Below, one piece after another: positions 1-8,925 of a stretch of DNA of 10,476 nt. The first letter of the stretch is position 1, and the number at the start of each line of letters is the position of its first letter. The position numbers were made by a program, and so were the translations under genes. The notes beneath the pieces are model-generated. The model saw only the letters and a program-made list of their open reading frames with translations, did no database searches and was not told where the DNA came from. The DNA is from Asterionellopsis glacialis (taxonomy: Eukaryota; Bacillariophyta; Plagiogrammaphyceae; Rhaphoneidales; Asterionellopsidaceae). Location of the stretch: positions 1 through 10,476 of the forward strand of contig WKLE02001571.1 in NCBI GenBank assembly GCA_014885115.2, read 5' to 3'.

Positions 1-38
1 AAAATCTACTTCCTTTTCCAATAATTTTCCATCACTTT

Positions 39-359
39 TCAAATTTGTTGCAGCATAGTGCAAATACCGAGTTCACTTCGATATATCGAACTGAAACAGC
101 CAAAAATTTTGGTGGTGAAAGGGTTAATGACCGATTCGGTCAATTCCTCATTTGATCTACCCGCTGTAGAAGATAACATCTCATACGTGAGGGTGCCCTC
201 CTTTGCCTCAAATGGGAGTGGGAAAGGTTGGACAGCGGGGACGTTACCTCCGGGAGCGGGAGCGCCTCTCGCGTCTGGCCCTGCACCCTGTTGGGGTTGT
301 GGAACACCTGGAATTTGGTCTGCGGCCGCAGGAACAACCCTAGAAAGAGGAAACGCCAT
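39..359 (-). CDS. Uncertain minus-strand ORF, 106 residues, possibly the 5' part of a gene leaving the window
   Basis: I do not recognise this protein. It begins MAFPLSRVVPAAADQIP, continues through a Pro/Gly/Ala/Gln-rich stretch (about residues 18-48), and then becomes more ordered and charged (FEAKEGTLTYEML at about 50-62). The same frame is open some way upstream of the ATG, to a TGA near position 430. It ends at a stop near position 39; a GGTATTTG donor-like sequence near 70 would allow an exon to end there and the gene to continue left of the window. Plus-strand frames over the same bases are also open, probably because the region is GC-rich, so coding is unproven. I prefer this frame only because its second half looks more like a folded protein than its antisense. 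It could equally be transposon debris. Confidence 0.22.
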   Translation of the reverse strand: MAFPLSRVVPAAADQIPGVPQPQQGAGPDARGAPAPGGNVPAVQPFPLPFEAKEGTLTYEMLSSTAGRSNEELTESVINPFTTKIFGCFSSIYRSELGICTMLQQI

Positions 360-780
360 GGTTTTGCCTGCTCCGGCAGCCCTCGTTGCCAGCGGTCCCC
401 ACTTGGGGGGCAGGAACGGGAACGTCGTCGTTCATTGTCTTCAACTTCGTTCTTCGATTCTTGCTCCTGCTCTCTCGAAAGTGCGCAGTCAACGGCCGGT
501 GTCAGAAATTCGCAAGATACTCTTCTGATCCCGGCACGCAGGTTGAACGCGCGCAACTGTACCAGTTCTTTTTGGCCTTGCATGGCCTCCCTGCCGCAGA
601 TTTGTCACTGGATACAGGCTTATGTACTGGTCTCAAGTCACACGCTACGATTGATTGGACACGGGAAAAAACACTTGCTGCTGACTTACTCGCAATTACT
701 AGAAGCAGGGAGGAACTGCTGAAGAGAAACAGGTAGAAACAAAAAGAAACCTAAATGTTTACTTTGTAATCTATTCTGCC
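360..780. other. Upstream flank of the cyclase gene; GC-rich part then AT-rich leader
   Basis: No gene is called with confidence here. An open plus-strand frame at 386-736 (116 codons) has a hydrophobic run near its start but no motif I recognise, and it overlaps other open frames on both strands. The last 80 or so bases become AT-rich and probably hold the leader and promoter of the cyclase gene. I see no clear TATA box. A TAG at 700-702 closes the cyclase frame upstream of its start. Confidence 0.4.
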
Positions 781-3700
781 ATGACTGATCATAATTCTGG
801 CGGCGATCAAACATCACCGCCGTTACCATCGACATCGTCACTAACACAACCACAATCATCGTCACCATTTCGCTTGTTTACATCCGGTCGTCAAAAGAGT
901 GGTAGTGGCAATGCAGCAGAAAATAATGCACACGATGGTTCTCATAATGCCAACACCAATTCCGATAGCATGATGAATGACGGGAGTGGGTCTGGAAATG
1001 GTTCATCCTCTTCAGGACGACGTGGATCGAAATTATTATTTGTATCACGTCGTTATAGCGCTGGTAAGCAACCGCCGTCATCATCGTCTACAACACCACC
1101 GCAGCAGAAACAGCAACAAAATCTTGATAGCTCTTCAACATTAGGAATAGAAAATTTAACAAATCAAAATACCCCGTCTTCGTCGTCGGCACTAGGTAGT
1201 GGTGTTGGTGTTAGTGGCGAATTAGGAAATAATTCCAATACTCGTAAAAGTGGATTTCTACGTTCCTTATTAGGACAACGTGCAAATGATTACAGATCCG
1301 ATGCTACTGCACTAGATAGACAACCAAGTCAAAAAATCATTCATCATACATCTGTAGAAGAAATTAAACAACGCAAAAGTTTTTCAGGTGGTGGTGTCAC
1401 TCAAAATATTTCTTCTTCTGTTGTCGCTCAAGACCAACAAATAGGAACAAGTGCCTACAATACTGCTGCAACCACTGCAACTACCACTCCAGAACGACGT
1501 TGTTGCAGTAATATTCGAAGTTGCTCCTCCATGAATACTTCTCGAGCAGCTATTACTTTTAAAACATTATTTCAATGTAGAAAACCATCAGGAAGAATAT
1601 TGGTAACAATGCAAAATGTTATCAAATCAAAATTTTGGTCCTTTGGGATATTATTTTTTACAGTATTGCTTTTGATTGGCGCACAAGTACAAGAACTATG
1701 GATACCTAAGGAAGGTGATATTGTATTTGATGTTTTATTCTCTATTGCATTTGTTGTGTTATTAACAGACATTGTTATGAGGTCCTTTGTGGAACCATCG
1801 TATTATAACTTTCAACTTTGTGGTAAACATCGAAATGGTAGTACGGCTACTGGCACCAACACAACCATGACCAGCAACAATAGCAACAACAATTCCAACG
1901 ACAATAAAAATACACAACACAAATGTTCTGCAGCTGCAGCAGCATGGGGTAGTTTTCGTCTTGGATCATTTATGTTTTGGTGTGATGTTATATCTACCAT
2001 GTTTTTACTTTATGATATTTCATACATTAACAAACCATTGTTTGATTTAAAAAAAAATAATATTGGTTTAAATCATTACGGTGTACCGGTAAGTTTGATT
2101 TTTGAAAAGTTGATGATTTGTTATTTTGAATGAACGTGTCACTTTCATCATGGACCCTCCTCCCTCCCTTCCTTGTATCATTCTATTCTATCTTTTCTTT
2201 GGACACACAAACGAACAGATTTCAGGTGTCAATCAAATAAATATGGCAATACCTGTTAATTTACAGAGAGAATTATTTGTTGTCATTGGAAGGACTGTCC
2301 GTGTTGCACGGTTTATTCGTGCATCAACAGTCGTCAAGGCGAGTTCAAGAATCAATTGGTACCTACTTGTCCAGTTACTTAATCCACTTTGGTACATCGA
2401 ACGATGTCGACGTTGTCGTCTAAACGGCAAAGAAGAAAGTTCTCTCTTTGAGTCCAGCGATAAGGCACCACGGAGTTCATGGGGAAATTTGTCAGCTACC
2501 ACACTGGCATACGTCCAAGCCTCAGCTCATACAGAACAACAAACTAAACAAAAAGGATTCAAGGGTTCTATAAGGAACATAATTAGTGCTCTTGGATTTA
2601 GAGAAACAGAAAAGGAAACATTGCAAAATCAAATCAAAGCTGCGATTAAAATTCAACGATGCTATCGTAACAATCGTGCACGATTACAAGCCTACGCCAA
2701 TGCTGATGGGACTGACCATTGGGAATTCCAAAATAATTCAGAAATGTTTGGTAGTAATACATTTGAAAAGGCAGGGGGCTCATCATCCACTGGTGTTCTG
2801 AATAATCAACGTGCCAACTTTGGCAAAAACATCCGTCGTAGTGTTGAAATGATGCCTGCAACAGTGAAAAACAAAGTTATGACATTGAATGCACCTGGTA
2901 AGATCCGACAAGAATCACAAGTTGGTAGTGCCATGAGAGAGCTAACAGGACAACGCGTAGCTGTAGGTATTATTTTGGCGTTGATTATTACTGTCCTATT
3001 TACATATTCGGAAGATGATGCTGCACGTCCATCTACCATGATTGTCCTTCATTCACAAACCAATTTCGGTCAAACCGGCGACTCCTCTTCCTCTGATAAA
3101 TTTTCTTCGCTTGCACTGAATGCTGCCCGAGATAGTTCAGTACCTGATATGTTTTACTATAACTTTGGCAATACAAGTAAAACAGGCGAGGAAATTGATT
3201 GTAGAGAGGGTCCATTCTATGAACTTGATGGTGATTATCGCGACCCTCGTGACTTGCGCGATCGGGAAATCCTTCGCATCACAGTCACAACAGAATTTCA
3301 AGAGGAAAAACATAATAGCAACGACAGTAACAGCACAAGCCGTATCACAACAGGATGTTTTTCAATCCGAGATGAACGGCAAGCTCAAGCTTTGGTCGAG
3401 CTGTTGTCAACTATATTTATGATGATTATATGGTTCTTTGGAGTTACTGCCTTTGCAGGACCTGTCATGACATTAGTTGTTATCCCTATCGAACGCATGG
3501 TAAAGTTGTTGGAGATGTTAATGGTTGATCCTCTTGGTTATCAAAGCACATCGCGGTACAAAAAATTCGTCGCTGAAGAAGATAAGATATCCAAAAACTC
3601 TCAATGGACAAAGGATGTTCTGAAGGGTATGGAAACGTCATTCCTAATGTCAACTATTCTTCGTATCGGATCGTTGATGAAGGTTGGATTCGGTAGTGCT

Positions 3701-5080
3701 GGAGTCGAGATCATCCGGAATAATCTTGAAAAGGGACAGAAAAAGGATAAACTCCTTTTAAATTCTCAAGGTTCTACTGTAGCATGTATCTTTCTTTTTT
3801 GTGATATTCGTCAGTTTACGGATGCTACCGAATCTTTGCAAGAAGAAGTTTTTATCTTTACTAACAAGATTGGTGCTGTCGTTCATTCACTTTGTCACTC
3901 TCTGGGGGGTTCTGCAAACAAAAACGTTGGGGATGCATTCCTACTAAGTTGGTTGCTTGATGACGACAACCCAGGAAAGGGAGATACTGGCACTGCATCA
4001 AGCGAGACCTTTGAATTTTCTGCCAAACACAACCAAGCCGACAAAGCACTACTCTCGGTTGTCAGAATTAGTATGGCCTTGCACCATGACAACTATTATC
4101 TCGAGAGTATGAGCGAGACAGCTCGTGATGCACTGCTAGCGAAGCTCTCCAAACGAAAAGGTCCAGTTGTACAGATGGGCTTTGGGCTTCATGCAGGGAA
4201 AGCTATTCAAGGTGCTCTCGGATCGCAAAGAAAGATTGATGCCACATATGTATCAGAATCTGTAGAGAGGGCAGAATTCCTTGAGTCATCCACGAAGAAA
4301 TATGGGGTAAAAATGCTTATGTCTGATAACTTTTACAAACTGTTGTATCCAAACAATCGCAGGCGATGCCGCATGGTAGATAAGATCTTGATTAACAATG
4401 AAGAGGACGCCGAATCCGGAGAGACGATTTACGAGGGGGAAATTATGAATCTGTATACGTTTGATATGGACATCGATGCCTTATGGAGAAACGAAGAAAA
4501 AGGAGACAACGTCTCGGATACAGATTCTATCAATGATAGCAGTACAAGAGGTTCTAGAAAGAAGACTTCTCGTTTTGGTCACGAATCAGGCAACAGTACA
4601 GGTGTGCTTAAACAAGGAAGGCGACGTAGCGTCCGACAAATCATACTACAGGGCGGAAATCTTGCAGGACTTGACAACAGCGATGAGTTGGGGATGAATT
4701 CAAGTCGTCAAGTAGCAAAAGAATCGCCTTTGGAGAGGAATAGTAACACCCGAAACGCAGGTGAAAATGGCGAAGAAAAGGCTAAGACGCATTCAGCTCC
4801 AGAATTGGTATTACCCTCTGGACCTATGTTGTACAATGCAAATGTATGGCTTAGCGAGGAGATGCGAAAAATTAGGCATCGGTACTCTGATGGACTGTTC
4901 TTTCAAAAATTCAACTCCGGATTACAGTCCTACTACAATAAAGATTGGGAAGATGCCAAACTATGTTTCCAGACCATTTTGAACAAGTTCGATGATGGGC
5001 CATCACAGTATTTCTTGGATCAAATCAACAAAAACAACAGTGTTCCACCAAGGAATTTTAAAAGTCACGGTACTGAATGA
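781..5080 (+). CDS. Voltage-sensor-domain class III nucleotide cyclase, two exons (781-2088 and 2219-5080)
   Basis: This predicted multi-pass membrane protein of about 1389 residues joins a voltage sensor to a cyclic-nucleotide-forming domain. Residues 1-275 are Ser/Thr/Gln/Asn-rich and probably disordered. S1 is near 285-305, S2 near 313-338 with acidic D330, S3 near 394-412 with D402, and S4 near 461-480 with R461, R464, R467, R470 and K476. An IQ motif lies at 581-591 (IQRCYRNNRAR). Membrane helices at about 681-699 and 829-847 enclose an outer domain (about 700-825) containing C764 and C816. The cyclase domain spans about 950-1140: metal-binding D965 (FCDIRQFTD) and D1008 (NVGDAF), with K1004 and T1112 at the purine-selecting positions of adenylate-type class IIIb enzymes. 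The usual catalytic Asn and Arg are replaced by E1119 and F1123. The tail (1305-1372, with DGPSQYFLDQ) resembles tails of other protist cyclases. Start: first in-frame ATG after the TAG at 700. No pore or K+ filter is seen. Adenylate specificity and activity are inferred. Confidence 0.88.
2089..2218 (+). other. Spliceosomal intron of the cyclase gene
   Basis: The intron starts with a strong GTAAGT donor at 2089, carries a long pyrimidine tract (about 2157-2202), and ends at CAG 2216-2218. This choice keeps the reading frame, joining a Pro codon to ATT. Without splicing the first exon frame stops at 2131-2133. It separates S3 from S4 of the voltage sensor. A second AG at 2224-2225 (TTTCAG) would shift the frame when paired with the same donor. 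That acceptor stays in frame only with a weaker GTGTAC donor at 2081, so the exact junction residues carry some doubt. Confidence 0.75.
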
Positions 5081-5286
5081 TTGGTGTGCTATTGGCCTTG
5101 TCTTTCAAGAGGATTTCAGAAGGGCATCGTGTACTTTCTACATTAAAACTGCGTTTTAGGTGTCTCGCAATACTTTAAAAAAATACACAAATGCATAATT
5201 ATTTTCTTAGCAATACGTTTAAGCAATCATTGATATCCACTACCGCCCTTGATTTCAACTGTTCAGGAACTTTTTAATCCGCCGTA

Positions 5287-5429
5287 TCAGCTACTGGGTG
5301 CATGAATGGCACCTACATCATCATTGAACACAACCTTGTCAAATTCTGATACCATTTGCCAGGTCCAAAGTAACCAAAATTACCTCCGTTGCGTCCAGAC
5401 GAACACGCAGAATAAAGTGCAGCAGTATA
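5287..5429 (-). pseudogene. Small coding remnant on the minus strand, family unknown
   Basis: Two adjacent minus-strand frames read like pieces of one protein. The first (from about 5429) contains SGRNGGNFGYFGPGKWYQ. The second (about 5346 to a TGA at 5287-5289) contains EFDKVVFNDDVGAIHAPSS. A frameshift near 5345-5350 would connect them. The composition is protein-like and unlike the low-complexity surroundings, but I do not recognise the family. It may be the end of a decayed host gene or a mobile-element fragment. It lies between the cyclase 3' end and the Helitron remnant. Confidence 0.3.
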
Positions 5430-5442
5430 AATATCATGAAGA

Positions 5443-6274
5443 TTGAAAGATTTATTACAGAATGTTTCCACATCAAGCAGCACTGTACGGCTTGATTGGC
5501 TGGATATCTTGGATATTACTTATAATGAATATGATGAAGAACTGATTTTTTGCAAGGCCTTTTCTTTGTTATTTCCCAGTGATATTGGTAATATTAATGA
5601 TGAACATAAAGTTGACATTGTGGTTAAGGATCGGACAAGATGCCTTTTATGCTATGAAGATGGTCAATTCATGAAAGGCAGAATTTTTCCATTCTATGCC
5701 TCAAATTATGCCATTCATAATAGAAATCAGCAACAGTAAGGATGGTTTGTCAATAATTCTACAAATACCCACCAAAAATGGTTGAGGAACTAGAGAATTC
5801 AATAGTGAATTGCAGCACATCATTTGTTGACCAGATCACCAATTATAGTCAGAATGTTTGTGGATCTAATCAATACTGGTGATCAAAAAGGTCAGAGATG
5901 TATTCTTGGATTAATCACCATGTTGAAATGGGCAATAGTGCACCATTGTTTTTCATGACATTATCATGTGCTGAGTATCACTTGGTTGATATTATCAGAT
6001 TAGTGAATGATAGGATCAGAATCACAAATTCTGAATATGTAGATATCAAATATAGCAATCCAGAATTACAATACTTGTTTGTCATACAAAAATACTTAAA
6101 ATTGTTTTAAGAAAAGCCAGGAAACAAATATTTGACAGAGAGCATTACTGGATAAAATATGAAATTGCTCCATCAAGAAACATATTTTGCATTTCAGACA
6201 ACAAGAATGAATATGAAAAACTTCACAAAATGAGGGATATTAGACAAAAGCAAGGAGAATTCTTAGATGAGTAA
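5443..6274 (+). pseudogene. Broken Helitron-like transposon protein, N-terminal (Helitron_like_N) region
   Basis: Three consecutive segments match, in order, the N-terminal region of protist Helitron Rep-helicases. Segment one (5443-5739) contains the AFSLLFP-type motif and DRTRCLLCYEDGQF, and runs past a TAA into GWFVNN. After a frameshift near 5757, segment two (5757-6110) contains PPKMVEELENSI, a TGA at 5880-5882, then SWINHHVEMGN and FFMTLSCAEYH. After another shift near 6105, segment three (about 6110-6274) contains HYWIKYEIAPSR and ends at TAA 6272-6274. Where I expect a His-rich Rep motif (HUH) after the APSR sequence, the frame reads NIFCISDN, so that motif appears lost. No helicase domain follows. 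There is no ATG at the left end (the frame opens at a TTG after a TGA). This is a dead fragment; the family assignment rests on remembered motif patterns. Confidence 0.68.
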
Positions 6275-6641
6275 AGACTATGTCATCAAATAAGATACCA
6301 TGGCCTCTGGCAAGCTTGTTTTTTCTTTATTTTTTTTTGGAAATTTCAAGCTTGACCTGTTAAACATGCTGTATCATAATCTTGGTGGTGGACTGTTAGG
6401 GAGAAAAATCACAAAGGCCACACAGGAGCCAGGACAGAACAAATACCTGACAAAGAGGATACACCATGATTTGATTTAATTATGTGATTAAATAAACTCT
6501 AAACTGTTATTAAACTACCTAATGCTACTAAAATAATTGGCATGGTGACATCCAAGTCATACCTAGAGGGTAACTTGGCGCACACTGGTTTTGTACCAGT
6601 CTCTGTTCGTATAAAGAAACATGGGCAGTCTCCCACGATTG
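6275..6641. other. Non-coding gap between two mobile-element remnants
   Basis: No convincing gene is seen. The stretch contains T-rich sequence flanked by two copies of the self-complementary octamer CAAGCTTG (6311-6318 and 6347-6354). It also has an AT-rich run at about 6470-6500 that could be the 3' end of the minus-strand retroelement to the right. A short open minus-strand frame at 6499-6714 overlaps the end of that element and looks like a shadow. Confidence 0.4.
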
Positions 6642-8799
6642 TTATCCAATCCCAGTTGCTGGAAATGGTCTTTCCTCCATTGCTGTAAGTGCTGTTTGTA
6701 AGTTTGCATACCATGCTTGTAACATATGAATGGAACCATTCACTCTGTCATGCACTGATCTCGTAAAATATCTCCATTGAATTTTTGCTGGTAAGGTGTG
6801 TCTCCTTTTGTACTCTCTTCTCATTTTTGATTTCATATTATCCAAAGTTATACTTTCCTCCTCTTTCTTGTTGTGACCATATATGTCTCTGTTCCTAAAT
6901 TTCCAGATACTGAAAGCTATTTCATGTAGGCCTTGTATTACTGTTTTCCTCCATGCCAACCTATTGTGGTATTTGCAGTTTATCCTCTTGTCCGTTTTAC
7001 TCCTCTCATCATAATATTCATCTTGAGCCTTTGATAACCATCCTTTTAGTACATGATTCTATCCTATTTGCGTTTGTTCTTCTATTGCGCTTTGTATGGT
7101 GTAGTCGTAAGTTTTAGGATTGGAGGGAAGTTGGTATTTGCTTGGGGGTTCACCTTTAGACCACTGGATGATGTTCTGCTGCAGAAGCTTTGTGAGTTGT
7201 CTATATGTGTGTTGCTTCTGTAGTACTGTCATAAGACTAATAACTTGGTTGAGTAGATGCGATCACCTTCTTGGATTTGGACATAAAAATATGTGCAGGC
7301 AGGACTTGTCATGTTCTGACCAACAGCTGGCGCATTTAGCATTTTGATGTTTCTGGTAAAATTTTGTCTTTGCACCAACTGGCAGCCATGCACTAGTATA
7401 TCGTTGAATAAACCTTTTTAGACCTGGCTTCTGATGTTTAATTGGTATTTCAAATGAATACCAGTCAATGGTATTCCAGGTCAAATGGCCCCAGTTGTAT
7501 TTGTCTCTTTGATATTGCATTAAAGACTTCAGATGAATAGCATCTTCAATTTGTGTTTTCAACTTTGCTGTAACTCTGATACCCTCAATAGTGAGTGATA
7601 TGGTCTTTGTCAGAAATGGTGGATGGTTTTTCTTGAGATTGAGTGCATGAGTCATACGCGTATTCTGCCAGTTTGTCTGCTGCAATGTTTAGTTGTGCTT
7701 GATATGATAATCCCTCCATGCTTGCTACATCATCCTGATGACTTTTGATCCATTTTGCGCTTATTAGTATCTGTTTTGTTTGAATAACATATCTTAAGAG
7801 GGATTCTATGTCATAATCTGCTGCAATGTATCAAGATGTGCCTTTCATGGGTTTTAGTGCTGTACTTATTTTGTTGACACACTCCATGTTGTCACAATAA
7901 GCAACAATTTGTACAATGATGTTCTGAATTTGAAAGAATATGCATATTTGTAGCACATATAGTAACGCTGAAGTGATGCCATAGAGTTCTGCTCGATGTG
8001 ATGTAAGTGTTTGAATATTTCCATGTACTGGTCCCATACCTTCAGCTAGTAAGTGCTCCAATTTTGTTTCCAGAATCCATCCGTATGTCCTGCCTGTTGT
8101 CTTTTTAGAGCCATCTGACACTATGATCAAATGAACTCCTTTTCTTATTTCGTCAGCTATTGTGTTTTCTGGCTGTGACATTACATGTCGCAACAGATCT
8201 TGATATGCTGCTGGTAATTGTGCTTTGTATTGTTCGAATGTATTGATGGATGGCTGTATTGGAGCTCTTATGAATTGGGGTTTGGATATCGTAGTGAAGT
8301 CCAGATTATTATTGCACTGAACTGGAATTGCTACTTAAGGTAGCATGGACTGTTCTTCTGTATTCTGGTTGTACTGGTGTCTGTGAGTTTGCGATGGTCT
8401 GAACTTACTGTAAATTCTCTGAATTTTGGATTCTTTGTAGAGTATTTTTGTGTCTGGGTCCACTACGGTCGGGTATATCCTGTCAGGGTTCTGTGTCCAC
8501 TTTCTGAGAGGTTGTTCTAATTTGTAAGGTTTAGTTGGTGATATTAAAAGTGTAGCCATTAATGCTTTCCTCCATGCTGTCCAGCATTTGCCAGGTGGAT
8601 AAAATTGCTGAGGCCATACAATTTTTGATTTGCACAGACTGCTATTACCGTTGACAAATTTCTCTGCCATAAACTGGCCGGTGATATCTGATATGTCAGC
8701 TACTGTTGTTACTTGAAGGTATATTCTGCATGACTTAATCCTACGCAGTTCTGTTTGAAGTACACTCCCTGTAGGACACTCTTGAGGATGGATGATTGA
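6642..8799 (-). pseudogene. Decayed retroelement protein (linker, RNase H and C-terminal domain), minus strand
   Basis: Read from right to left, one frame runs from about 8799 to 7640 and a second from about 7640 to 6642. It opens with LRRIKSCRIYLQVTTVADI (about 8680-8750), then a segment with PPGKCWTAWRKALM. An RNase H-like domain follows: IIVSDGSK (D), SHRAELYG (E), AYCDN (D), then SAKWIKSHQDD and NIAADKLAEYA. Next come TSAWLPVGAKT and a Cys/His cluster, CASCWSEHDKSCLHIFLC, near 7285-7335. The end contains FSIWKFRNRDIYG (about 6885-6925). In-frame stops lie at 8335-8337 (TAA), 7831-7833 (TGA), 7263-7265 (TGA) and 7059-7061 (TAG, after EEQTQIG), with a frameshift near 7600-7640. This order fits a family of RNase H-bearing reverse-transcriptase proteins common in diatoms; the reverse transcriptase itself is not in view. 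It is not functional as it stands. Confidence 0.72.
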
Positions 8800-8874
8800 T
8801 GTGTGGGAAAGCAGACAGACTCACAAATTTACCATTTACTAATATTTCCTGATTTCTTACTACTTACTAGATTG

Positions 8875-8889
8875 CCGGATATTCTCCGG
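8875..8889 (+). other. Short perfect hairpin CCGGA-TATTC-TCCGG
   Basis: CCGGA (8875-8879) pairs with TCCGG (8885-8889) around a five-base loop. It lies inside the putative LTR. It may be chance or a transcriptional/RNA element of the retrotransposon; nothing else supports a function. Confidence 0.2.
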
Positions 8890-8919
8890 ATTAAACTAAG
8901 CTCAAAATTTTCATCACCA

Positions 8920-8925
8920 AATAAA
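8920..8925 (+). promoter_or_regulatory. AATAAA hexamer, possible LTR polyadenylation signal
   Basis: The canonical hexamer is followed by a T/G-rich run (about 8928-8970), the usual arrangement for a polyadenylation signal. Its place about 120 bases into the suspected LTR fits. In AT-rich DNA the hexamer also arises by chance. Confidence 0.25.

Noticed and set aside
3008..3385. A channel pore between the last membrane helices
   Set aside because: No K+ filter (TVGYG-like) or other pore-loop sequence; the segment is long, polar and charged, fitting an outer sensor domain better.
2226..5080. Separate downstream gene starting at its own ATG within or after the intron region
   Set aside because: The voltage sensor is split exactly here, with S1-S3 before and S4 after, and a good GTAAGT donor with an in-frame acceptor joins them, so one gene is the better reading.
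6311..6354. CAAGCTTG pair around a T-rich run as a terminal repeat or terminator
   Set aside because: An eight-base self-complementary word repeated once in AT-rich DNA is too weak, with no duplicated target sites seen.
6499..6714. Minus-strand 71-residue open frame
   Set aside because: Overlaps the end of the RNase H-element frame in another register and has no recognisable motif.
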